Shown: piece by piece, positions 34,900 through 44,701 of the stretch
Position numbering within the stretch: the stretch's first letter is position 1
How the letters are laid out: every line of letters starts with the position of its first letter
DNA from: Cristatella mucedo
Taxonomy: Eukaryota > Bryozoa > Phylactolaemata > Cristatellidae
Direction of reading: 5' to 3'
Assembly: GCA_009760855.2 (NCBI GenBank)
Contig: WPIO01000244.1
Span: 1-64,000 of the forward strand
Length of the DNA stretch: 64,000 nt
Program-made: the position numbers and the translations under genes
The notes under the pieces: generated by a model
Told to the model about the DNA's origin: nothing
Seen by the model: the letters and a program-made list of their open reading frames with translations, nothing else
Databases searched by the model: none

Positions 34900-35402
34900 A
34901 TCTGAACAGCTTCACTTCCTTTCAGCACTTACGCCGGCCTCATCTGCCGCGTAGACGCTGGCCGGCCCTGGAGGCTCCGCGGGTCCTAGACTGAGGCTTT
35001 GTAGCTCACCTCCGCGAATCTCGCACAGCGATGAGCGTTTTCTTTCACGCTGCCGACTCGGGCACTTTATTTCCAGTCGCTCGACGCCGCTGCTTCCGCT
35101 GCCGTTCACCCTCTCAACTCGGCGCTCAGCGCTCGGTGTGCAAAGATTCCTCACACGGAATAAAGGATTAAAACAGCCGGCGCAATTTCGTCGGTCAGAG
35201 CCGGCTGCGACGCGAAGCCTCCTCGCTCGCTCTTCCTGTCTTGCTCTGCATGCGTTCCGCTGGCCTGCGCAAGCGACGGAGCGGGCACGACGCGACGGCG
35301 CCACGTCGTCGCGTACCGGATCTGGGCGCTCTTTCGGCGCTTCGAGGAAAAGAGCGCCCTGAACCGGCATGCAAACGCCGAGATTGCGTAACTGCGCGGC
35401 CG
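34900..35402. other. GC-rich left flank of the Polinton
   Basis: About 500 bp of CpG-rich DNA that ends exactly where the Polinton inverted repeat begins. The 180-codon minus frame (34912-35454) runs into the inverted repeat and has low-complexity Arg/Ala/Ser composition, so it is probably spurious. Confidence 0.5.
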
Positions 35403-35703
35403 AGTATGTGATTTTTCCATTTCGCACCCTGGCCCTCACTCGAGCACACTCCAAAATTCGACCTCGCTATCGCTCGGTCTCCTTTTGAAGTGGCCCTCCC
35501 GAGTGTCAGTGTCCGAAAAAGAAAAATCAAATCCTACTCCAACAGGTGCTGCTTCGGCACAATGGAAAACAATAGACAATATTCCAAAAATTTAGTTATT
35601 ATATATTATAGTAAACTTTTTTCAGAGTTTCTAAATTTGATTTAAAGAAAAATATTTACATATTATAAGATGTCTAAAATAAATTCATTTTCACGGCGTG
35701 AGG
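35403..35703 (+). repeat. Polinton left terminal inverted repeat
   Basis: About 301 bp matching the reverse complement of 60920-61221 with scattered differences. The outer 130 bp is GC-mixed (ATTTTTCCATTTCGCACCCT, CGACCTCGCTATCGCTCGG) and the inner part AT-rich. The inner edge includes ATTATAAG-ATG and the first ~10 codons of the adjoining gene. Confidence 0.95.
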
Positions 35704-36116
35704 ATAAAATTGAATCTTCTTTTATGAATAGTTATAATTTATCTTTACAAAAACTAGGATGTGAAATAATGAAAACTCTAGAAGTTATAGAAATAGCGTT
35801 TTCTAGTGGAAATATAATTGGAGCTTGTTTAGTTTCATGTTTACTTGCTAGAGATTTATTGAAAGGAAGGTGTGATGTTAGAAATGAAAGGGGTTTTAGT
35901 ATATTTAGAAAACATAAACTAGCTACTACTCACTTTTGGCTGAGTATTAATAATGAAATTATTGATATTAGTTCTAAAATTTTAATTAATTCAAATCCAA
36001 ACCCATTTTTAATCGAGATGCAAGATAAAACAGATTTAATGGTTGATATGCCAGAAGGATTTGAACTTACTAATGAAGATGCTTTTAATATTGATTTACA
36101 GATAGCCACATTTTGA
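35670..36116 (+). CDS. Left-end Polinton protein, possible papain/transglutaminase-like fold
   Basis: An intact 148-residue frame, family not recognised. The first ten residues (MSKINSFSRR) lie inside the inverted repeat and duplicate the polymerase N-terminus at the other end. After a variable stretch, residues 51-66 (GACLVSCLLARDLLKG) and 86-101 (THFWLSINNEIIDIS) form a Cys-helix ... His-x-Trp ... Asp pattern (C53 or C57, H88, D99). This texture is seen in transglutaminase-like and other papain-fold proteins. That is only a structural hint; an unrelated small viral protein is equally possible. The start is preceded by the TATTATAAG start-proximal motif. Confidence 0.6.
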   Translation: MSKINSFSRREDKIESSFMNSYNLSLQKLGCEIMKTLEVIEIAFSSGNIIGACLVSCLLARDLLKGRCDVRNERGFSIFRKHKLATTHFWLSINNEIIDISSKILINSNPNPFLIEMQDKTDLMVDMPEGFELTNEDAFNIDLQIATF

Positions 36117-36180
36117 TCTCATATTCGTAAATGTAATAGTATTTTAAAAATAACTTAAATATAAATAAAATAGTGTGTGA

Positions 36181-36519
36181 AAGGAAATTAAAAATTTAAA
36201 TAATTATAGGAAAACGGCAGATCTAAGAAAAAAATTTGCTCTTCAAAGATATGATGAGGTAGTTGCATATAGTGGTAAAGTTAGATCATTTCTAACAAAT
36301 TTAACAAGAGTAAGATATATAATTACAATTTTAAATATACTAGTAGCTTTAGGAGTTACAGTTTCTACAACACATGTTCACGCACATCCTGAAATAACCA
36401 ATGCAGTCTCAGCTTTCTCAGCACTAATAGCAGTGCTAATGGCAGTTGACGGTGTTTTAGTTGAAATAGATAAAAAAGATTTACTCTTGATTCTAACACA
36501 GAATTTATTTAAAAAATAA
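36181..36519 (+). CDS. Two-transmembrane-segment protein without a visible start
   Basis: An open frame from the stop at 36178-36180 to TAA 36517-36519, with no ATG before a charged N-terminal helix (about KTADLRKKFALQRYDE). Two hydrophobic segments follow (IITILNILVALGVTV and AVSAFSALIAVLMAVDGVLV) and a Lys-rich end. The layout resembles small 2TM proteins of the SLATT/DUF4231 type found in bacteria and large DNA viruses, but assignment is weak. Its missing ATG suggests a 5' frameshift, a mutated start or an intron (an AATTATAG acceptor-like site lies at 36203-36210). Confidence 0.45.
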   Translation, partial: KEIKNLNNYRKTADLRKKFALQRYDEVVAYSGKVRSFLTNLTRVRYIITILNILVALGVTVSTTHVHAHPEITNAVSAFSALIAVLMAVDGVLVEIDKKDLLLILTQNLFKK

Positions 36520-36567
36520 CTGATGCTTTATCTGATGAAGTAGTTGCATAAGAAGAGTTTGACGATC

Positions 36568-37471
36568 TTATAGAACGACGTTCACAAATATAAAGTAGTC
36601 CTGTTTAATAACTTGCAACTCCTCTTTAACGAAACTCCTTTTAGCACCATTTACGAAATATCTAACCGGTTGTTTTTTCAATACCATTATTCTAACAATG
36701 TTATGTTTAGTCAAAATCCATATCGGATCTGTAGCTCTTCTTCTTTTTTCATCTTCTCCTTCACCAGGTTCTAGTAAATATCTAACAGTTGTTCCAAGTT
36801 CTAATAATTTTTCTTGTTCTCCGACTTTTCTATGATATTTTGGTATTTTTAATTTTACAGATTCTTTTTTTATCGCCATTGCAGGTTCTTCACCAATAGA
36901 TCTTATAACACTATTATTTAGATAATCAATAATCTTTGGTAAATTATAAATACATTCTTTATTTCCAGTGAAATCTCCATTATTAATGTTTTCTAATTCT
37001 TTTTCATATTGTGCAATAAACGCTCTCTCTGCTACAGTTCTATTCATTCTTTCAACAAGTGCAACATTCTTTTTACTTTTAGCTTATATAACTTGTGTCT
37101 CATGTCTTCATTTCTTTCATGAATTCTCCTTTAAACTCAGTTCCAGGATCTACTGTTATCTTCTTTGGCCATTCCAATAGACTTGTTGTATAAATATCTG
37201 TTATAGCTTGTGTTACTTCTTTAGAAGACTTTGTTTTAAGTGGTCTCGAGTCTTTATATCTGATAGCAACATCAATAATACTCAAAGCAAATATGTATCC
37301 AGAATCATTTTGCATATACAAAATTTCTGCTTGATGACTTTCATTAGGTTTAGCTGTATCAAAGAAACTTTTTGGAATTACTTTCGGCCTTGGCTTGAAT
37401 ATCTGACTTATATCAGACTCTGGATTAAATTTCCCTTCCTTTTTTCTTTCATTTAGAGTTAAAAATGACAT
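36568..37471 (-). pseudogene. Polinton retroviral-type integrase (broken)
   Basis: Integrase would insert the element's DNA ends into the host genome. The N-terminal frame (37471-37100) covers most of the rve core: SGYIFALSIIDVAIRYKDSR and WPKKITVDPGTEFKGEF with the second catalytic Asp. The C-terminal frame (37047-36568) begins MNRTVAERAFIAQYEKEL just after the third acidic residue, present as VER. It continues to the SH3/chromo-like tail (FVNGAKRSFVKEELQVI). The first catalytic position, normally Asp in the W-Q-x-D block, is Glu here (HQAEILYM). A 1-nt shift near 37090-37105 and TAA at 37084-37086 separate the halves. It is divergently paired with the gene at 37481 over 9 bp. Confidence 0.88.
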
Positions 37472-37480
37472 TCTATAGAA
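37472..37480. promoter_or_regulatory. Shared divergent start-proximal motif TCTATAGAA
   Basis: The only sequence between the integrase ATG (reverse, 37471-37469) and the Cys-rich gene ATG (37481) is this near-palindrome, so each start reads TATAGA-A-ATG. This is the tightest example of the motif found at most Polinton starts. Confidence 0.7.
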
Positions 37481-37926
37481 ATGGAAATATTTTGTGAAAG
37501 CTGTACGACAACATTTAGCGAAATTGAATACTTAGAGTCAGGTCATCCCGTTTGCAAAAAGGTTAAACGAAGGCCAAAGTTAAAGCATGAAATTCGTTGC
37601 GATATGTGTGATTTAGATAGTACAGAAACAGAATTCGATTGTGGTATTTTAAGAAACAACAAAATAATCATTTGCTCAGATTGTTATTATGCAAAAAATA
37701 AGTGTTCTAAACAAAGACCTACAAAAATATACTGCTTAGCAAAGAAACACTTTAAAAAAGGTGTTGCGAGCTATTCTGCATTCATCATTGTTTAGAACAT
37801 GAATCAATAATGCATATTGCAAAACTCTTGCCATTAGTAAAAGGTAAACGTAAAGCAACTAAATTAAAAGAATTAATTGTATTACTTGTTCATTTGTACT
37901 TCTCAGGTGCTTATGGAAGAAATTAA
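37481..37926 (+). pseudogene. Cys/His-rich putative zinc-binding protein (frameshifted)
   Basis: Family not recognised. The first 104 codons contain CESC, CDMC and CSDC plus further Cys pairs (YCLAKKH), consistent with one or two zinc sites. The frame then hits TAG, but the next frame is open to 37926 and continues naturally (IHHCLEHES, LIVLLVHLYFSG), implying a 1-nt indel near 37770. A role in replication or transcription is possible but not shown. Confidence 0.55.
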
Positions 37927-37946
37927 AAGATTAACCTTCATACTTC

Positions 37947-38760
37947 CTAGGTTATCGGTATAATAATAATCAGCAGGCAATCTATAAAATAGGCATAATA
38001 CTTAAAATCTGTACCACTAGAAGAAGTATTTATAGCTCTTATATCTCCTGATACTATTGTTGCATCGCTGCTAGGTTTTAATTGTATACAATTAGAAGAT
38101 TTAACTATCATAGCACTAAGTATTATAATAGGTGGGCTATTCTTATTTTGCCAAGAGTATGCAGTAAAAATATTAATAATAGAATTCATAGCTCTAGGAT
38201 TTAATGTAAGTACAACGACTTCTGTTATTTTTTTAACAGTCCTGTCAACATATAACTTTGTTGCAGCATCTGAAGAATTAACAGGTTCAGCAACATTAAT
38301 TATAGTTATTATTCATATTTCAATTTGTTGTAGCAGGAGAATTCTTCAGTAATACATCTCGCTTCAAACCTCCATAAGTTACACAAAAATCATCAGGAAG
38401 AACTGTTGGTATAGTATTAGTAGAATTCCAATATGTATAACTAATAGCAAAACTATTCATATTTAAATCTCTAGTCATTGTATCTCCAGATTTTCTTACA
38501 TAATTAGATACTTGACTTGCATTAACAGCATCTGTTGGATTAACTCCTGGAGCAATATTTGTAATTGGTCTATTCTGTAAATTTAAAGAAGTGCCACTAT
38601 TTACAATAAAGTTTGCATCTGCATATGCTTTTGTTACAGCATCACCATCACTCACAGAATCACTCAAGTTAATAATTCTATTTCCATTTGCATCAAGATC
38701 TGATAGAATATAACCATTTATTCTACTCACGCAGTCATCACAATGATATCTTCGACTCAT
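37947..38760 (-). pseudogene. Phage-tail-fibre-like protein 1 (broken)
   Basis: Likely a trimeric attachment fibre. The N-terminus (YHCDDCVSRINGYI) is followed by repeats of the form 'LDANGNRIINL...DGDAVTKAYAD' and 'LQNRPITNIAPGVNPTDAVNASQV', typical of beta-helical tail-fibre shafts. A 'RDLNMNSFAI' unit starts a third. The first frame stops at 38320-38322. A shifted frame carries another unit (INVAEPVNSSDAATKLYVD) and a C-terminal head domain ending near 37947. The start is preceded by TTATATAG-ATG. Three related genes lie at 52584-55262 on the other strand. Confidence 0.75.
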
Positions 38761-39572
38761 CTATATAATTACTAATTAGAATCTTCGATCTATCTAACAC
38801 TTCTTTAACAATAGAAACTATTCTAGAAAATCTACATGGATCATCTTCTTCTACTACTTGTATCAAACATCTTCTTATATAATACTTTATATCATAGCCA
38901 TTTGTTTTCTTATTATTAAATCTGCCATATTTGCTTATAATATCAAACTCAAAATCAAAATACTTTTCATCTTTAAGTAATAGCATTAAAATTGGTTCTC
39001 TAATTGGCATATCCAAATCAGTATTAGGAATTCTTACATTTCCAGCTGCTACATAGTCCGACGGAGGTTCTTCACAATTTAACCCAGGGACAAAAATCTC
39101 AAACTCAGAGTAAAAGCATTCACTAAGTTTTAAAACATGTAAGCCTAGTAAACACTGCGCATGATATTGTTTAGGTATAAAATCATCAATGATATTTCTG
39201 CTCCATAAACATTTTATTTCAACTAAAGTATTGTTATCTTTAATTCCATCATGAGAATATCTGTATACACCATCACTACTAAAACAATCGTTTGCCTTAT
39301 CAAGTTTAACTTTTAGTTTCATTTCTAAAAAATTTGCAGCAATAGGTTCAAATACTTTACCAAACAACATTGGAGGAAATCTCATACTAGAATTATCAGC
39401 ATTGTATTTTTTTTAGTTTTCTATTTGCAATTAATTCTATATCATTTTCAGTCTGATCTCCAAATACTAGATCATTCCCAAGCACTGAGTAAACCTCTGA
39501 GCCTCCAATGTTCAAAGACATTGATTTTTTCCACTCATCTGAACCTTGCACAAAATCAAATTTATTTATTAT
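38738..39572 (-). pseudogene. YqaJ/lambda-exonuclease-type nuclease (broken)
   Basis: A PD-(D/E)xK nuclease of the viral recombinase type, expected to process DNA ends in replication or recombination. The upstream frame carries QGSDEWKKSMSLNIGGSEVYS, the conserved N-terminal helix and IGGS motif. The downstream frame 39385-38738 carries FGKVFEPIAANFL, the catalytic Asp region YSHDGIKDN, and VEIKCLWSRN, then QYHAQCLLGLHVL. One A-run shift near 39395-39405 separates them. The ATG expected near 39572 reads ATA. Its 3' end overlaps the fibre 1 start. Confidence 0.78.
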
Positions 39573-39581
39573 ATTCCTGGT

Positions 39582-41126
39582 TTAAATTTTTTTAATGTCG
39601 CTTCCATCATAGACAGTCACACCTTTGTTGCAAGTGAAGTTTGCTCCATTGCCGTTTGATTTAAGCTCTTCAGTTTTCTCACAAATAGTTAAATAGTGAA
39701 TCATTATTTGTGTGCCATCAGTTGGTAAAGCAGAATTAAATTCAACAGTTACATCAAGTCTAGAAGTGACTCTAAGAGGTTCATCATTATATTGCAGATC
39801 AATGACATAAATAGGATAAAGTGATAACCATTCAGGATAAGTTACACCAATAGGGGTTGCAATCTCATTAAGCCCAAGATATTGCTTTCTGAATATTGTA
39901 AAATCCATATATGATGGAGAGCATTTTCCTTTTTTAGGCTCGCAAGATCTTAAGACAGAAGGATATTGTTTAGAACCATTAGCAAGCACAGAAACATTCT
40001 TAATATCACAATGGTTATATGTGCAAGGATTACCAGTGTAGCTATCGAACTTATTATAATTTTGAGCTGCAACAATCAACCATCTAACTTTATCAATTGT
40101 ATTTTAAACTGAAAGAGATTTAGTAAATTTAAGTCATTGGTTCAGGCTAGTTATGGTAATATTTTCATATCGTCTAACTCTATAGTTAAGTCTTATTTTC
40201 TTAGATCTTTCACTTGATATATCAGCAAGTGCTCTTTGAATACTTTCTTTAGGTGTTACACAAGGAACAATTAGTCTCATTTTTGACATAGCAACTCTAA
40301 AAGTTGTATAAGCACCATCATTTGCAACAATAGCAGCTCCCTTAGTCGCAATAGCATTTGTACTAGTTCCAGCAGCAGCAGATGCACCAGTCAAAATAAA
40401 GTTTTTATCATCTCCAACTCTAGTCATTTCTAGAATAAAAGGAATGTTATATAGAATTTTATTCATATCAGCACAAAAACCAGAAAGTCTTGCTAGAGGA
40501 AGTGCAATGCTAAATGTTCCAACATCGGCATCAGCGTCAATAATATTGTTTATAATACCTCTTCTATAAATGAAACCATTATTTGAAGTTGTCGCTCCAG
40601 ATGCATTAGGACTTACGTATGAAGTAAGACCAGTATTCATATCTTCCAATGAGTTTGCTTCATCTTTTTTCCATCCAGTTGCAGGTCCTTCACTTCTGTT
40701 GTAATCATTTGGATAACATAGAAGACCCATAATAGTTGAAACCCTTCCAACTGCTTCTTTTAATGGAAGACTTTCAATTTCTTCAACAACAAGTCTAATT
40801 CTCATGCTACTAAATAACCAAGCACCAGCATTGTTAACTAATCCAGCAGCAAGTGTTCTTTTAGAATTAGTAAAAGCTCTAGTAGCTGCATCAGCTCCAG
40901 TATTAGGTACTTGCACTTGACCTTCAAGTAAGAGATATCCATCGGAAAGTACATAGCATGTTTGTTGTTCACCAGGAACAGTAAATGGTACAAGTTTACT
41001 AGCAATACTATTTGTTTCATTTCCATTTGTCTGATAAAACTCTCAAAATTGATAATCTTTTATCTTATCATTAGGAAAACTAGGATCGCCTAATTCGAGG
41101 ATGGTGTCAATCGGTGCACTTGCCAT
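39582..41126 (-). pseudogene. Major capsid protein, double jelly roll (three nonsense codons)
   Basis: It would form the pseudo-hexameric capsomers. One frame of 515 codons from the ATG at 41126 (preceded by TATATAGAGAAGAA) to 39582, interrupted by TGA at 41043-41045 (codon 28), TGA at 40134-40136 (codon 331) and TAA at 40104-40106 (codon 341). Recognisable capsid blocks are the first-barrel region LVPFTVPGE, LLSDG-type strand, AGAWLFSSMRIRLVVEEIES, GRVSTIMGLLCYPNDY, the segment FSIALPLARLSGFCADMNKI with FILEMTRVGDD, and the second-barrel VRWLIVAAQN, CDIKNVSV and LYPIYVIDL. The match is by pattern to Polinton/adintovirus capsid proteins. A TATATAGAG-type motif precedes the start. Confidence 0.82.
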
Positions 41127-41268
41127 TTCTTCTCTATATAAAAAAGTAACAATTTATTTTTTATTCTGAAAGTATAAACCAGCACCAATTTTTTGCATGT
41201 ATCCTCCGTATCCATCAGCTGTTGTTGCAGGCATAATAGCAGGTAATAATAATAATATTATTGCACTT

Positions 41269-41775
41269 TTATAGCAGATTTCTCTTTATAACTCTTTCTA
41301 TTTCTTTGTATGCCTTAGGATCATTTTCCTTTAACGTTTCTGAAAAATCCTCTATATCAGAATCCTCCATCTTTGCCTTGTATTTCTTCTTAGGTTTAAG
41401 TTTGTTAAGCATAGCTCGTTTTATCTCAAGATCAATCTCTTTAAGCTTTCAATCATAATCTTCTTCTTTCTTTCTTTTTTCTAATTCATATTCATATTCT
41501 TTCTTTCTTCTTTCCTCTTCAGCTTTATCATCAATATCTCTACGCCTATTAGCATACTCCTGGTCAATCTTTTCTTTCTTTGTCTGCAACTCAATTAATT
41601 TTCTAGCCTGATGCATCTCAATACCTTTGTTAGCAACGTTCATGCTAAGCCCAGTTAGTCCAGTAAGCACAGGTGCTGCTTTTCCAACACCATCAATAAT
41701 CTTATCAAGTACACCAGAACCATGATATTTTCCACCAGTTATCCTTCCATGACCAATTCTAGCATAGCTACCCAT
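41269..41775 (-). pseudogene. pVI-like/coiled-coil virion protein (one nonsense codon)
   Basis: Residues 1-50 are Gly-rich with an amphipathic helix (GVLDKIIDGVGKAAPVLTGL). RITGG-K matches the adenoviral-protease consensus (M/I/L)xGG-x. A long Glu/Lys/Arg coiled coil follows (EERRKKEYEYELEKRKKEE). TGA at 41449-41451 interrupts the same frame, which continues to 41269 with a Lys-rich tail. By position next to the capsid genes and the cleavage site it could be a cement or membrane-lytic protein like adenovirus pVI. That role is inferred. Confidence 0.6.
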
Positions 41776-41781
41776 CCTATA

Positions 41782-42633
41782 TTATTTAGAAATTTCTGTA
41801 GTAGCTATAACATCTGCAATAGTATTTATTGTATTTTTATTTTGATCTGTTAAGTTAATTTTAAGATTGCTAACACCATCAATGTCTCCACGAGTAGGCA
41901 AGAATAAGATATTTGGAACATGCACGTCAACCTTTTCTCCTGGATTAACATCATTAATGTCCATTAAATATAAGGATAAAGACTGTTCAAAAACACCCCT
42001 TTTATGTTCAACATAGTTCTTACTAGGATCTACCAAATCGCAGTCAATACTTATCCATTTTACTCCAGAATTGTCAGGTAACTGCATTTTATTCCAAGCC
42101 TTAAAAGTACCAGAAAAATACATAGCTTTTTCTACTGCCTCATATGGAGTTCCATCAACCATTGCAGCATCAAATGTGCCTTGTAAATTTGAACTAAATC
42201 CTAAAGTATCTCCAATAGAGTTGATTATACCAGAATTTGTTCCTAGTAGCACAACATAGTCTTGACCAACTTGCATAATTATTTTATCATCGGTATCTAC
42301 ACTAAATTTTATTCCATTTGTCGCAGGTCTAGCTAATGGATTTAAAAACAATTTTGCTGTTATTAAAGCATTATTTAGGTAAGCAACAAGTTTTGAACTA
42401 TCATAATATTCTTGTGGGACTGCAATAGAATAATTGTCTCGATTAACCATATTTGCTCTATACCAAAGCATATCGTTTACTCCAATAGTAATATTTGATA
42501 TTATTCTGTTTGTATACGAAAACTCAACTCTCCGTAAGCCTATTTTGTTATAACCAGAATCAGATCCAAGCATTAATGGAGGAACAAGAGTCTTTGAATC
42601 TGTACTGGTAGTCCCAGTGATTCTTATAGACAT
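41782..42633 (-). CDS. Penton-like minor capsid protein (intact)
   Basis: An open frame of 283 residues from the ATG at 42633, chosen because GATATAAGA immediately precedes it; an in-frame ATG at 42651 would add six residues. The pattern is that of the single-jelly-roll penton protein of Polintons: LRRVEFSYTNRIISNITIG, the MVNRDNYSIAVPQEYYDSSKL segment, TLGFS, and a C-terminal half rich in beta strands (WISIDCDL, LSLYLMDIND, NILFLPTRGDIDGVSNL). It would sit at the capsid vertices. It is one of the few unbroken genes. Confidence 0.65.
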   Translation of the reverse strand: MSIRITGTTSTDSKTLVPPLMLGSDSGYNKIGLRRVEFSYTNRIISNITIGVNDMLWYRANMVNRDNYSIAVPQEYYDSSKLVAYLNNALITAKLFLNPLARPATNGIKFSVDTDDKIIMQVGQDYVVLLGTNSGIINSIGDTLGFSSNLQGTFDAAMVDGTPYEAVEKAMYFSGTFKAWNKMQLPDNSGVKWISIDCDLVDPSKNYVEHKRGVFEQSLSLYLMDINDVNPGEKVDVHVPNILFLPTRGDIDGVSNLKINLTDQNKNTINTIADVIATTEISK

Positions 42634-42640
42634 TCTTATA

Positions 42641-43494
42641 TCATATTTCAATAATTTCTATTACAACAGTAATTTGTTGAGAACCAAAATCTAAAATTTT
42701 TAAATTTTGGTCTGTAATTGTAATCAATATATCAGAAATAGATTCTCCAAAAAGATTGTGATATTCAAGAGTATTCGGTTCATATACCATTTGTTCCCAA
42801 GGATAAAAATTATAAGCAAAACTTCTTAGAGCTTGTGTTTCGATATTATTTATGTAACTAGTTCTACTAGCAACCAAATTACAATTTACAATAATTAAAT
42901 TCAAGCCAGAAACAAAAATTTCATTCTCTGAAGTAAGTTTATATCCTGGTTCTGCAGTTACTTGCTTAAATTGCTTTCCAGGAGGTGCAGTATATGTACT
43001 TATTGGTAATGTTGTATCAGTTGTATAAACAGTTCCAGTAAATCCAAGTAAAGGAGCTATTGTAGACTTAACAGCAACAAATGTAAACCCAGCAGGCATA
43101 GTAATCCAAGAATTAGAAGTAGCAGTATCAATACCTAACACAAACTTATCACTTCCGGATAACACAATAGAATTATTTATTGTATCAACAATTCCAATAT
43201 TTACATCATCAGAAACAGCTGCATATATTCCAGGAGGAATAATTACTTCTCGTTCACTTCCACCTGTAAGTCTGTATTTGTTATATTTTTAATAGAGTTA
43301 GTACCAACAAATTTTTTAAAGCATACCTTAAACCTTTTGTTCTTAAGTCTTATTGGATTATTTATTTTTACGGCAATAGGATTAGTAGTTCCAGTTACGT
43401 TAAAAACATATCATTCCTTGCCTGCAATGGTATCCTTTTTGATTGCCTCAACATTCTTTAGAATATCCTTAGCCACATCAAGAAGATCTGACAT
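42641..43494 (-). pseudogene. Second jelly-roll-like minor capsid protein (broken)
   Basis: Start at 43494 after TATATAGAGA. The first frame reads LLDVAKDILKNVEAIKKD and meets TGA at 43411-43413, then continues in frame to a 1-nt shift near 43272. The remaining 200 codons (to 42641) include ITMPAGFTFVAVKS, APLLGFTGTVY and FYPWEQMVYEP, and end QQITVVIEIIEI. Strand-rich composition and location between penton-like and capsid-associated genes suggest a structural protein. YRLTGG-S near the shift matches the protease consensus. Function is inferred from neighbours. Confidence 0.55.
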
Positions 43495-43497
43495 TCT

Positions 43498-44688
43498 CTA
43501 TATATCATATACAAGTTTGTTAATTTTAGCAACATATGATTTTGGAACTTTTCTAGATTTTGAAAGGTAGTCAACAGCAGCACTAATAGAATTTACTACT
43601 CCAGTATTTCCAGCAGCAAGCTCTCGAATCCACAATTCTATCTTGTCAAATACTTCTGAATCATTCTTTACAACTAATGGAATTATTTCTATTTCTTTGC
43701 CAAGTTTTGGTATTAAATAATCTAAAACTCTTTGCTCTTTTATACTTCTTGTTTTCTTTTTGTCCAGCTCTGAAATAACATTGGAAAGATTTTCTTCACT
43801 AAGTTTTTCAACAATCTTTCTTATAGGTTTAGATATTCCATCAGTTTTCTTTGCTCCAATAATATCAAGTAAATCTTTCTTCTTATCAATTTTTGATTCA
43901 TATACTTTATTTATTTCATCCATTTTTTTACCATCAAGTTTAGTATAATAATCCATTGCGTATTCTAAAATATCATGAGCAGTCTGCTCTAATTCTTTTT
44001 CAGCAGTATACATTTTTTCATCATGAAGTTTTAATCCTAGTTCATACAGCTTTAAATATTTATTTGTACTATCAATTTTATTTATTATTCTTGATACATA
44101 ACTTGGAATATATCCATTTGTTTCTTTAAGTATTTTAATTATATTAGCTTTATCATAATCTTGTACTGCAACAGTTTTCTTTGGAGTGCCAGTAGTTGGA
44201 TATATATTTAACTCTTCAGCTAAACCTTTTTGAGTAGCATCAATAGCTTCTCGTATTTCTGGATTTGCTGCATATGTCTTTGCTTGATTTGCTATAGTAA
44301 TCGCTTTTTTATGCTTTCCTTCACTAACAGCTGTTCTTGCTTTTTGAATAGTACTTGATATGTCTGGTTTGTGTCGCAAAAATTTCTGCAGTTGTTCTTT
44401 ATTTTCTTTCTGTAAAGCAAGTTTAGGTCTAATTCTTTTAAGTTTCTCAACAACAACTTTACCTGAGTTATCAGTAGATCTCTCTAATGCTTGCTCATTT
44501 AGTCTATGCTCAGCAGCATCTCTTACAGCTATTTCTGATTCTATTCTTTGTATCTCACCAGAGTTTTCTAGAATGTTTGCATCTCTTAAATCTTGCTGAT
44601 TTTGCAGTTTAGATTCATAATCTAATTCCTCTTGAACACTTCCTTTGTAAGGTCTTTTGCCACTTGAGTAAACTTTTCCATTAAAAAT
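43498..44688 (-). CDS. All-helical virion-associated candidate, start codon altered
   Basis: About 396 codons open from 44688 to 43498. The codon expected as ATG (after GATATAGTAAC) reads ATT. The sequence is rich in charged helices, for example LAEELNIYP, AEKELEQTAHDILEYAMDYY and KLGKEIEIIP, with an N-terminal part that has TPR-like texture (KHKKAITIANQAKTYAAN). No known domain is recognised. It lies within the capsid-gene block, starting 14 bp beyond the ATPase stop. A second frame starting at an ATG near 44676 is short and unlikely. Confidence 0.5.
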   Translation of the reverse strand: MFNGKVYSSGKRPYKGSVQEELDYESKLQNQQDLRDANILENSGEIQRIESEIAVRDAAEHRLNEQALERSTDNSGKVVVEKLKRIRPKLALQKENKEQLQKFLRHKPDISSTIQKARTAVSEGKHKKAITIANQAKTYAANPEIREAIDATQKGLAEELNIYPTTGTPKKTVAVQDYDKANIIKILKETNGYIPSYVSRIINKIDSTNKYLKLYELGLKLHDEKMYTAEKELEQTAHDILEYAMDYYTKLDGKKMDEINKVYESKIDKKKDLLDIIGAKKTDGISKPIRKIVEKLSEENLSNVISELDKKKTRSIKEQRVLDYLIPKLGKEIEIIPLVVKNDSEVFDKIELWIRELAAGNTGVVNSISAAVDYLSKSRKVPKSYVAKINKLVYDI

Positions 44689-44701
44689 GTTACTATATCT
44701 A

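Noticed and set aside
34912-35454. 180-codon minus frame at the left Polinton edge
   Set aside because: It crosses the inverted-repeat boundary, has low-complexity composition and no motif, and overlaps other equally open frames.
40838-41026. 62-codon minus frame within the capsid gene
   Set aside because: Overlaps the capsid coding frame and has a low-complexity Leu-rich translation; a shadow frame.
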